Source: Vitellaria paradoxa (lineage: Eukaryota; Streptophyta; Magnoliopsida; Ericales; Sapotaceae). Taken from it: DNA of 64,000 nt. Within the stretch, counting starts at the first letter, position 1. The number at the start of each line of letters is the position of its first letter. Position numbers and translations under genes: made by a program. The stretch spans positions 27,306,147 through 27,370,146 of the forward strand of contig CM034243.1 of NCBI GenBank assembly GCA_019916065.1, in the 5' to 3' direction. Below, piece by piece: positions 25,101 to 37,100 of the stretch. The notes below the pieces were generated by a model. The model was not told where the DNA came from, did not search any database, and saw nothing but the letters and a program-made list of their open reading frames with translations.

Positions 25101-28100
25101 AATTGCCAATTTGAAGTCAAGAATCAAATTTTGGGGAGAAAGCATAGATAGAGATTCGGAAACATAGAGAGTGTTAATCATACCAAGGTTGAACACAACA
25201 TTCCTTAGTTGAATCCACCAGGGATGGAAAGGTTAGAGCACAGTGAGAGTATTGTGCATCTTTTTAATTTGGTAATCGAGACAAAGCCTAGAGGGGAGAG
25301 CTCTTAGGCAACTCACTTTAACTAGAGGGAAATCTGCTGGTAGGAAGTCCTTAGGGCGTATGAGGAAGAGATGTCAAATGGGCTTCAACTCTTCCCAAGC
25401 AGATATTCTCCTACATGTATGTATAAAGGCTGGTTTATTAAAAAAAAAAAAAAAAAAAAAGAAAAGCACTTTGGAACTCAGTTGTCAGCAGCCTTTATTA
25501 TTTCTCATGTAGCATAGTGGGGTTGTTCAACTCAAGCAACTCTAATAACCAGAACATGTAAACCTGTTCTTCTGCAACCCACTCACTCTCACTAAAGCTG
25601 GTCTCTCCAATTATTCACGATTCCCTTCATTAGCTTATTTCAACTCGGATAACCACAACCGTTGTAGTAACAATGGTGAGAAATAGATCCAGTCCTGGTA
25701 GTTATCTGATTCATGACCTATCTTGGTATTTATATAGATGGCAGCCAATATACCTGAATGAGAGTTGAAGAACACAAGGACAAATGGGAGGATCGTGTGC
25801 TCATTTAAATTGTTTTAAACCAAATGGGACAATAAATTGGTCAATTAAAAACTCATCAAATGTCAATCATGTGCAATTTCTGGTAATTTTGTTGATGTGC
25901 ATGTAACAGGAGGTGGTGTTAATGAAATTCAATGGAAGTTTAGGGCATGTTCTAACTTGTATTAGAGTTTGAGGAGTAGTGAAAATAGACCTAGAGATCG
26001 AGGGTTCTTAAATCCTATTTTCAGCGGGATGGTAGTTCAACTTGTCATTGGGGAGTAGTTTAATCAAGTTTTTATACTTCAGCAGGATATTAGTTCTTAC
26101 ATTACTGGCTGTACTTCACTTGGGTCTTTCTCCTCTTTTTCAATTTAGTTTTGTGCATGTGTATTGCATAATCTGTGTGTTTATTGCAGCCAATGAGTAT
26201 GGTACGAAATTCATTTCGTGATCGACGAGAAGGTTATACTGATAAAGCTGTTGTCATAAGGTTTTTCTCCATATCCTACGCTTACAATTACTTTTTGGCT
26301 ATACTTAGTGCATAATTCTCTCCTCTCCCCCATCACTGGCCCTGCACATGAATCAATGAAGCAATCACTGCTGTGAATCTGTGATACAATGTATACATTG
26401 TGTAGTTTTGGTATGCCCCCCACTTCAGGTTGTTTGCTAGTTAGTTGTAACTGACATTCTGATATTTACAATAATGATTATATACTTCTACATGTTGAAT
26501 GAGAAGAAAGAATTTGGTGTTTAATTAGCACTGCTCTGTTTAGTAGCAGAAAATTGGGGGAAGGGAAAATAAGAGGTTTGGTAAGATGGGGAAAACTAAG
26601 AAAATAAATTTAAGTTACTTTCTTCTGTTTAGTTGCAAGTAGAAGTTGAATGGAAAACCATTGGGCATTATTTATTATACAACAATTTAAATTAAACTTG
26701 CCTCCAAACTGCTTTTTTGTTATGAAAAGTTTCTGAGTAGGGAATCTTTTGACGACTTTGTTTCCTAAAATTTTTTCCCTTCTCTTCCAAGTTGACCAAA
26801 TAAGAGAAAATTATTTTTTTAAACAATTTTATTGACTTCATTTCTTTTCCCTTGTATACAAAAAATATAGTTCCCCAAAAACTAAGTGGAGTGTGTCGCT
26901 TATCAAAAATATTGGAAGAGCTTTAGAACCTTTTGATCAATTCATTGGTGTGACGTATATTTCATGTCATCTAACTTATCAAAAGGTCTTATCGTTGGGT
27001 AGACTGGACTTCAGGCTGATGGATTGTGATGGAGAAACACATAGGACTTTACACAGCTTCTTGAATGGGCTTGGGATTTATTTTTTCTGTGTCTACTTAT
27101 TTCCTAGTTCCATAATAACCCATGTTTCTTGTTTTCCAGTTTGTCCTTGAAAGCTGAACCTTTATTAGATGTCTATTAGTTTTATAGAATAGGCAGAACG
27201 ATAGTTTTTCACTTGTTTAATAAGTGATGTCTCTTTTCATGGAAAATTCCAAGAACTTGCTGTTTAAAACTTCTACTGATTATTTTAGAGTTTTTATTTG
27301 TGTGACCTTGGTTTCTTGACAAAACAAACGCCATACAGAGATATTTCTGAGTCAAAACTTGTCTATCTTCACTGCAGGATGACCTCCTTCTTATAGAAAA
27401 GAGAAAATTTCCAAGAACTTGCTGTTTAAAACTTCAACTGATTATTTTTGAGTTTGTATATGTGTGACGTTTGTTTCTTGACAAAACAAACACCATACGG
27501 AGATATTTCTGAGTCAAAACTTGTCTATCTTTACTGCCGGATGGCCTCCTTTTGCTGTTTGATCATTCTATACAGACAATATCTATAGCTAGCATATCCC
27601 TAAAAGATTCCCTACTCTCGAAAAAAAAAAAAAAAAAAAAAAAACTAAATGAGTTTGAATAAATTAAAGCTCGGCCCAATTCGGCTCGTTTCCACTGCTA
27701 GCATTTCCTATTCCCTTAACCAAGTAAAGGGTTTTGGTATTGGTACTTGACAAATTTGTAAGAGTACATGTAACATAGATGTGGCTATATCTTATATGGA
27801 CTGTGCTTTAGATCTAATAATTAAGATTTTGCCTGTTAATCTGCAATTAGTTTCGTGCTTACTTATATTCCAGTTTTTTGATATGAATATGTCCTATTTT
27901 CTGGCAGCTGAAAACAGTCTAGAAGTGACCTTGTTCCATATTCATCTTCTATTCTATGTTTTGCTACGAAAATGCAAATAGTTAACCATTTCTTGAACTC
28001 TGAAACTTCTACATATCTTGTTTTACCTTTTGAGATGACTACTTTTGACATTGTTCCCCCAGTTGTTTTTGTTGTGACTGCAATTTCATTTGTTCTCATT

Positions 28101-31100
28101 CCAGATGTGTCCGAGAAGATCAATCTGCGGTAACAGTTAAGTTGTATTATCTTAATAATGGAAGTGCACGACTTGGATTCTGGTGAGTCAAACTATTACC
28201 TAATACAATATAAGCTTTTACTCATTTCTTGACTTATAATAAAATCTGTTTTTCTATGCTTATCATTTTAGGATACAAGGGAAGGAGTACTTGCTTCCAG
28301 TGGGCATTGTTCTTAAGGTGTGTGATGGATACCAGCGTATTCAAATATTATCACAATGTTTGCTATTATTGAATCCTTTGTGGATAGTGTAACATATTTT
28401 AGGTAGTTATTTATGGCGTCTCTGTTTCTTTTTCATATTTTTTCTTTTTTTTGGGGGGTGGGGGATCATTTTCTGATTCATTTCCGACCCCAAGGGGTCT
28501 TTATGGGGTGAGCCTATAAACGGAATTTTTATGTATTTACTTGTTTTGCGTGGTTTGTAGGTTATTGTGTCGATCCGATGGATTTACGTAGTGCACATCC
28601 AAAGGGTAGTGGCTGTGGGTCTAGCACAGTTGAGAAAAAAAAAAAAAAAAAAACTGTGGTGTTCTCATGTAGGGATATTGATGGGATGGGTATAAGTGGG
28701 TACCTAATTCAACCAAACCCGTTAAATACTCGTTGGAAAATATCTTAATAGGATTCGGACAGGTTTGGGATTTGCCTTTGGGTACACGATACCCATTTAT
28801 GCTTTATAGTTTACCCGCTAAGTATCCGTTTGATATAATATAATATAATGTAAAATGTAATATTAATTTGAAAGCCTTTTGAGTTCCAAAACTTTTTTAA
28901 CTTGTTTAAATTTCAGATAAAATTAAAACCTGATACAAATAATTTGTTTGTTATACATAATTGTGTTCTACTTGTTTGAGATAATTTCCAAACATTTGAA
29001 ATGATTGTATTGACTTACCTTATTAGTTTGCAAAAAATTAAAAATGCGAAAGTTATATTTATTTGATGAGTTTTTGAGCATAGGGTTGTTTGTAGATTGT
29101 TGTTATAGATAAAGATTTTTTTGAGTATTTATATAAATTTTGCAAAATGTAGTATTATTAATTTTTTATGTTTTACTTCAAATCGCGTATTTAATGGGTT
29201 TGTCAAAACAGGTTCCATGTAATCTGACCAATTGTGCTTAAGTGGGTTTTGCGTGTTTGGGACGGGTTTGGGATTCCAACTAAAAAAATAAATAGGTTTG
29301 GGATGGTAGCGGTAAGCAAAAAATAAACAGGTTTGGTAATGGTAATCGTTAATTGGGCGGGTACCTTACCTGTTTACATCCCTATTCTCAAGTTAACGTT
29401 TAAATTGGGAAATTTTTCAAGAAATCTTGATGATGAAGAAAACCTTTTCTAAATAACATGATGAATGGTATTAGAAGATAGTCATGATGCAAATATGGTT
29501 ATAAGTGGAATCTAGCAGTTATGTTGATGTTTTTGATTGGTTATATGTGCTGAATCACCTTTTTCTCTTTTTTCTTTCATTACTTTGGATACTTCATACC
29601 CAGCAAAATCTCCTACTGCTACGATTTTGGTTGATTTGGTGAGGATGCCATTGCTTTATGTGAGATTTGTTGGATGTTATGAAAGGAGATTGTTTGGGAC
29701 ATATTGCCTAATAATGTTATACAAACTTGGGTACACCTGTTGGTGTTGGTTTGCCAGTGACATCTTCTTGTCTTGAAAGTTGGGATTTATAAATTTTGTG
29801 AGGTCTATATTTTGTATGTATCACGATTTGCGTTCCAAAATCATGCTTTTGTATTTGAATTAAGTTTAGATTTGAGTCCTTTTGGTTGTAGTTACTTGAG
29901 TCAAAGCTTGTTTCAAAGTTGGAGTATTTGAGGCATTCCTCCGCAAAAGCACTTGCCACGACACTAGCTCCACCTCTCCAGTGGTGTCCCATTCTTTTCG
30001 TGCTGCGAAAACCGCCCTAGCAGTTGCTTGTCTGGATCTTTTGGCCCTGTGTCCCCCCTGCGCAGCTCATGTGGTTGTGCTTCTAGAGAGATGCCCTTAG
30101 TCGCTGCTTGTTCGGTCAATTGGTCATAAAGAACTTTTTTTGAGACTTGTGTGTTTCCTTATTCATTCGGGTTTTGAGACTTTTGTGTTTCCTTATTCAT
30201 TCGGGTTCGATCCTTCTTTGATTTGGAAAACCTTTATCAGAATATTCTGTCATAGAAAGACAAGTTGTACTAAAGGAAAAATTAGTTTAATTCTTATTCC
30301 TAAGCTTAATCGAATTTCCTGAATGGTTAGCATTCCTACCCTAATTGAGGCTGGAAGGACTTATCCATCTGTTTAAGGAGAGCATTGGATTAAGAAAAAT
30401 TATCTTTGGGGTATTATTCATAGATCTTCTGAGTATATCCTTAAGAGTTTTTATTTATATCTTTTGGAGGGTACATTCACAAAGTTTTAATTCATATATT
30501 GAGGTATTCATTCATTGCGAATTAGAGCTACTTCTTTTGAAAAAAAAAAAAAAAATAAAGACAACCAAAACATCTTCATTGTTCTTGAAGAGAAGGGTGA
30601 ATACTTGTTGGCTCTAGCAATTGCCATTTGAAAACTTGGCAGGTTGTAGCCAAGTTGGAAGACGGAAGCATTGTAAGGGCATCGGTGTGTTGTGGGCTAG
30701 CTAACAAGAGTAGATTCAAATGAGGACGTGGATGTCGATCTTGAAATTGGGTGAACTCTTGTGATTGACAATTTTCTATTGAATTGCTTTTTGATTAGTT
30801 GCTTAATAGACTCTAATTTTTACCTAGGAGTAGTTCTAGGGTTTCCTTGCTGTTTCACTCTCTCTTGTGAGATTGTTTGTTTTCATGATGTGGTTTATTT
30901 TGGTTATTGAGGTTGTTCACGAGTTTTGGTGATATCTCCATTGAAGTTTGATTATTTTTTGAATTTTCAAATACTGTTACTTTGCCTAAAAAATTAATGC
31001 TGTTAGCTCAAGTAATTAGATAAGGTCAAAATGTAGTGGTTCAAGTCCTGGGTCTATTTTGAAATTGCATATTGGTGAGTTTTTACTTTGTCACATCCAT

Positions 31101-34100
31101 GCCCTGTATGCTTCAACCTAAATGACAAATTTTGATCATATTTCACAAGTTCTTCATTGTAGAGTTGGGTAACTTACATCTTTTAATGTCTCAAGTTAGA
31201 TAGTTTGTTTTTTACTTGGTCTGCCTAGAGTACATCAACTCCCTATATTATGCTATTCTTGTTTGTTTTGTTTAGTTATGAATTTTTAAATGTACTTTTT
31301 AATTTGCCATATTTTGGTTGGCATGTAACACACATTATAGTTGATTGCTCAATTAATGTGTCGATGGGTAATTATTCGCATGTTGACTTAGGAGGCGTTT
31401 GGAGTGACAGAAAGTGAGATAATTTAAGATAATATGTGAGTTCGTAATTCGTGTAGTAGGATAAAAAGTGAATAAACTTTAGAGGTTTTTAGAGATTTTC
31501 AGAGTTTTTCAGCATTTTTTATTTCACCAAACGGATCATGCAAGTTTCCCTATTGGCCTGTATAAATTTATGAGAAAGAACTTAACAAGTGCTTAAATTT
31601 TCTGTTTATTTGTTGTTGTTAGTTTGATTAGCTTCTGGTTTGTTTATTATGTTGATTTACGCATTACAAATAACCCCAAAAAAATGATCCTGAGAATATT
31701 TAAAAATTCTGATAATTAATCTGTGACCGGAAGTTCAAATTTCATTAGATCATTGAGTGACTTTATATTTTTTTCTTTTTCCTTCTCTAGAACTGTTATG
31801 AAGTAAGTTTTTAAGTCTCTCTCTATCTCTCTCTTTCAACGCTTAAGTGCTTGGAAATTTTATACGGGTTTGTCCAGTAAATGTATTCTGTATTGGCCTG
31901 TATTTAGCACTATAGACGGGTTGCTTATTACGTGTCTTTCTTGGGCAGGCCCTTGCTGACACGACTGATCATGAAATATATGTGAGTTTAACATGTTCCT
32001 ACAATGAGAAATATACGAGGGGAAAGGGCTGTGTTGGCACCCAGCTTGTTGGTGAAAGGGTGAAAATTATTCTTGATGAAGTCCACGACTTGTCTCTTTT
32101 TACCCGCATTGAATGTCTGCAGCATCTTGGTAATTAATTTTATTGTTTGCTATATTCAGTGATCAGTATTTAATGGATGACCATATCGACTTACTCATTC
32201 CTTCTTCAGGAGAGTACTTCCGACCTGTCATGTATGGACTGGAAAGTGAAAGTTACTCTGTTGTGAGTTAATCTTTGGAATTGTTTACTCCATTTAGTTC
32301 CTGGAAAAAAAGAACAGAGAAAGGAAATGAAGTGCAATAGATTTTAGTCTTTGACTCTTCACGTCTTTTATTTATTTTTCATCGTACTCCTTTTTTAGGT
32401 TGCGGATGCTGTTCTAAGAGACTACATATTTGTCCACCTTGATAGCAATCAGGACAAATTCAATCTGCTTATGTTAGTTTAAACTTATCTTTGGATTTCG
32501 TCTTTACTTTGGTCATTTAATAAGACTCTTTAAATTGTTTATTGTAGCTTTTTTGCTTTCCTTTTTTCATTTTTTGATTGGGCATTTCTGTATTATTAAT
32601 TTTATTAACATAGTTCTGCTCTGTAGTTTTATGCTGCAGAAGCTTTTCTCTCTCATAGATCACACTTCTGTGCCTGACAACCCAGATTCCTTGCAAAATC
32701 AAGAAGTGTTATTGCCTGGTCATTTGATTACCATTTACCTTAAGGTATTTTTCAACATCATTCTGTTGAAACAAATTGTTTCAAATTACCTAAATTTATG
32801 CCCCTTCCTCCTGGGGAAAAAAAAACCAATGTACTTTTTGACTAATTTATGGTATTGAATCACGTACCATAATATGCATTTTAATTTTCAAAACATATTG
32901 CAGAGTTTGAGTGATGTTTGCCTGCGATGCTAATTTGTGAGATACTAGGAATGGTGCACATAGATGGAACTTATTATCATTTATGTTCGTAACTACTGGA
33001 AATAGGGAAATGAGTGTCACAGGGGAAAAAGTGGAAGTGACGACAAAAACATAAGAATAATTGAAGAAAGTTAATGAATTGGGAAACGGATGAAGCGATC
33101 ATGCAACAGGGAGATCTGTTTTATTTGGAATCGTTACTGTTACTTTTATTTCTTTATCCTACTTGACGTGGACATTAGGAAAAATAATTAAGGTTTGTCA
33201 TGCATTGAAGGTTCCCAAACTCGAGAGACAACACAAGTTCATCTTATTGTTACTGTGTTAGGTTAACATGAATAAATTGGTAGAACTTCTTATTCAATTT
33301 GTTTGGATTCAACTGTGCCTATGCATGCTTAATGTTTATTTCAACACAATCGGTCACAAGCCCAGATAAAGGAGTAGCATTGCGGTAGGTTGACGGCTAG
33401 CATAAAACATAGTCATTTTCTATGAATATGAATTCAAATGAGGAAGAGGAGTCGTAGCTGACCTCAATTAGCTTTGGACTAAGGCTTTATTGAGTTGATT
33501 TGAGTCAGAAGATCAATCTGGCAAGACCCAGGCATTAGGATGAGTATCCAATGCCAATAGAAAATTGCTGGCGGAATTGTTTCTCCTTGCTTTTGTATAT
33601 ATTTTTGTACTATGTCTTTTCTTTCCTTGTCAACTATCTTGCTTTTCAAAAATCATGACTGCATGGCTTTCAGAGTTATTTTATTGACAAGTCATTACCT
33701 TCAATATTATGTTTTCACACATAGAACATACATTAGATTACAAGTTTCTTTCCTATGGTAACCTTTTAAACTGTCTCCGCAATCATAATTGTCTTCCTTG
33801 TGTTTTCTTCCCTAGATGTCAGCATCTTTAGTCTTGAATCCATTTGTGTATCTCTAGCTTGAAAGTGACGTCACTGACCAAACATTTTTAATTCCTTTTC
33901 TAGTGCCCATGATAATGTTGGAAGTCTTCTTTTCCTTTTCATTTGCCTTCTATTTCTTATTTTTTTTCCTTCTATTTATATTTTCCTGTGTTTCTGGTCA
34001 CATTTGGTGTTAACTTCTGCCCAGCTCGATTGCTTCCGGCTACGTCTTCTCTTGTCTTTTGGATGGCTTTTTATTTCTGCTCCACATCCTCCTTTACTAG

Positions 34101-37100
34101 GGATGTACATGGAAACTTGTTGACCTGGGGAACTAAACCACAAGATGATTCTTGGCTTGGTTTTCTAAGGGCCTTGGTGGCCATTTAGTAAATCAAATTT
34201 GATTTAGTTCCTTGTTGGGTCATTCCCCCCCCCCCCCCCCAAGGCGCGCGGCCCCCCCACCCCCAAAAAAAAAACCCAAAAAAAAAAGTACAAATTTTCT
34301 GTCTTTTAAGTTGACTCGGACAAAAGCACACACTACATTTGTGATAATGATTCTTCTCAAAATTTCCTCTCTCTTCTCATTTTTTACCAGATGTCTTTTT
34401 ATTCCTATAAATTTATTACAAGATAAGGAAGTTAGAAAGAGAAGTTGAGAGAAGTCAAGAAGAGTTAAAAGGGTATTTGTGGAATCAAAAAATTGGTCGG
34501 GGTTTAACAAAGAAGGGAGACACCAAAATTGGTTCTCCCTTATATTGGTACTTGTATATATGTATAATATGATAGGGCATATATGTTTGGGTTAGATATG
34601 TATGTATTAAATAGATAGTTTTGGCTTTATAATTACCGAGTGAATGTGTCTTAATTTGATAATCAATAGTGATGGCTTCGTTAGCTTCGAACTTAAATTG
34701 TGAACCTTGTTGGATAAGAAGAAAAACATAAGGGTCTTCACATTTTAATGCAACTAGTATAAATCATGGAATTAGTAGGTATTTATGATTATTATGAGGA
34801 TACTTTTGTCCTACATCTTTTTTGATGTATTGATTTATGGAGTTTGTAGTTATTTATGATTTTTATGAGCACATCTTTTGTCCCGAAAAAAAAAAGATCC
34901 AAGTATTCATGCTTTTATTATATAGTAGTAAGATAAGTTGTTTAGATTAATGAAACACACAAACTCTGAATTGTATTTTATAATTTGCAGGAAAAACTAC
35001 AAGACTGGCTGCAGAAGGAGAGACGACTTCTTCAAGATGAAATTAATAACAAAAGCAAAAATTTTGAATTCAGCAGCTGTATGTTATGTCCTTATTCTTT
35101 TGCCTGGTGGCTACTTGGTTCTCAATCTGTTGATCATTTATTTGCTTATTTGTCTAAATTATTTTCCCTTGATTCGGAATTTCCTTGTTATATTGAAGCA
35201 GATGATTATGTATTTTGTTGTTGTTGTTGTTGTTGTTATTATTATTATTATTATTATTATTTTTTCATAGTACCATCTTGTTATTAGCTTGAATTATTGC
35301 ACTTCATTGATTTCAACCATATTTGGCAAGACCTTTCCCCCTTTCTTTTCTCTTGTTAACTTTTGAATCGAATAACCTTAAGGTGTCAGGGATAAATCAT
35401 TTTGAAACTTATTTATATTGTATCAAATATGACTCGATACTTGATTTTGGAGACTTGACACTATTGCTTGCATAGAATGGCATAGAAGCGATTAGTATGA
35501 TGCTCCTACTGTATTAAATATGAACCCATACATGACTTTGGAGACTTCACATTGTTGCTTGCTTTGAATGGGATAGTAGCAATTAATACAAAGCTCCAAC
35601 TTTAAATGGACTTGCTGGAGGTTATTTTTGTGCAGAAAGAGAGCTGGATTCTGTCAGGTAATTTGTGATGGCAATGTGAAGTTATTTGATGGCATTGCTA
35701 CTGGTAGGTGTTACGGTTGATTTTTGATTGGATATTTTTTTGTTTAGCTTAGCAGCCATTTTAGAAACATGGGAATGCTTTCTGCGGAGGTACCAAAGGT
35801 ATTGAGTCCTCTCAGAAGATTTTGTATGGAGACACCCTTGTTGGATCATCTTTCTTTTACATGCAGTTTGTATTTCCCTGTTAGTAGGAAAATGAGAATT
35901 GTTGCAGGGTGAGGGAGACTGCAACTGAAAATTGTATTTCCCAGTTAGTAGGAACATGAGAATTGTTGCAGGGGGAGGGACACTATAATTGAAACTTAAA
36001 CATGCATACTTCGAAAATGAATAATAAATTTGTTTTGGCTGAAAATCAATTAGACCGTATGAGATTTGGGCTTTTCGCAGCCAGACCCCCTATGTTGTAA
36101 AAAAGGGAATACCCCTAAGGTTTGAACTTTTGGTTACACGATCCCTCTGCTGTTACATTGTTTTGTTAATTTAGATGATTTGACCAATTTGGCAATGTGA
36201 AAAATCAAAAAATGGCCCTTAGGAAATTGTAATTTGATTTTTTTTTTAATTTTATTGTTTGTTAAATTTTAGGCATGTTATTCATATTTAGACTAAAAAA
36301 TACTGCACACCGAAAATGTGATTTTTTTATTCTTAGTTTTTGTTTAGACTACCAAAATGTGACTCTCTCTCTCTCTCTCTCTCTGTGGGGTAACTTTTAG
36401 GCATGTTATACATATTTAAACTAAAATTCTCTCTCTCTCTCTCTCTGTCTCTGTCTCTGTGTGTGTGGGGGGGGGTAACTTTTTGGCATGTGATACATAT
36501 TTAAACTAAAAAAGCACTACATAGCCATACTGAAAAAAATGGACACAGTAATATATATACTCATTTTTGACTACCAAAATATGATTCTCTTTTCTTTTTT
36601 TTTTGGTTTGGTAAGTTTTAGGCAAGTTATTTGCATTGGGACTACTATATATTTATATATTATTGTGTTTATTATTTTAACACTGTTGCCACACTAAAAT
36701 GTTGTATATTGTTGTGTTTATTTCATAACACTACACACCCATACTAAAATAATAATGACAATAATAGTACGTCCATCCTAAAATGTTTTTTTTTTTTTTG
36801 GGTTATTGTGTCTGTTTCATAACACTGCACACCCATACTAAAATGATAAACACAGTACTTATATAGTAGTTTAAATATGAATAACATGCCTAAAACTTAC
36901 AAACAAAGAAACAAAAAGAAATGTATTATTTTGTTTCTTTTCTCTAGCATGGGTGTGTTGTGTTTTTTAAGATTAAATATGAATAACATGCCCAAAAAGT
37001 ACCCCCCCCCCAAAAAAAGGAATAAAATTTCGATTTTCTGACTGCATTTTTGACTTTTCACATTCTTAAATTGGTCAAATCATTCAAACTAATTGGAAAA

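Larger units (their letters stand above)
19195..26189 (+). other. NRPA2 intron with copia C (6,995 bp)
   Basis: Begins GTAAGT, ends TTGCAG. Copia C occupies 19986-24973; without it the intron would be about 2.0 kb. The flanks 19195-19980 and 24979-26189 hold AT-rich sequence, a poly-A run at 25441-25460 and no recognisable gene. Confidence 0.85.
28318..31948 (+). other. NRPA2 intron (3,631 bp) with hAT-like and MITE-like elements
   Basis: Contains the hAT-like element 28670-29384 and the MITE candidate 31394-31534. A stretch ending in a 19-base poly-A at 28634-28652 may be a SINE or retroposed piece. A 33-bp direct repeat (TGTGTTTCCTTATTCATTCG twice) is at 30145-30210. 29393-31390 otherwise shows no recognisable gene. 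Confidence 0.75.

Noticed and set aside
28440..28652. Retroposed or SINE-like piece ending in poly-A
   Set aside because: Poly-A is clear but no promoter boxes or target duplication were found.
31000..31090. tRNA-like boxes (TTAGCTCAAGTAATTAG, GTGGTTCAAGTCCTGG)
   Set aside because: Cannot be folded by eye into a tRNA and lacks clear SINE ends; could be an old SINE fragment but not supported enough to call.
34938..35287. Two overlapping open frames of about 100 codons
   Set aside because: They are exon 9 read through into its intron and microsatellite (runs of V/I or C/Y from GTT and ATT repeats); only 34991-35078 is coding.
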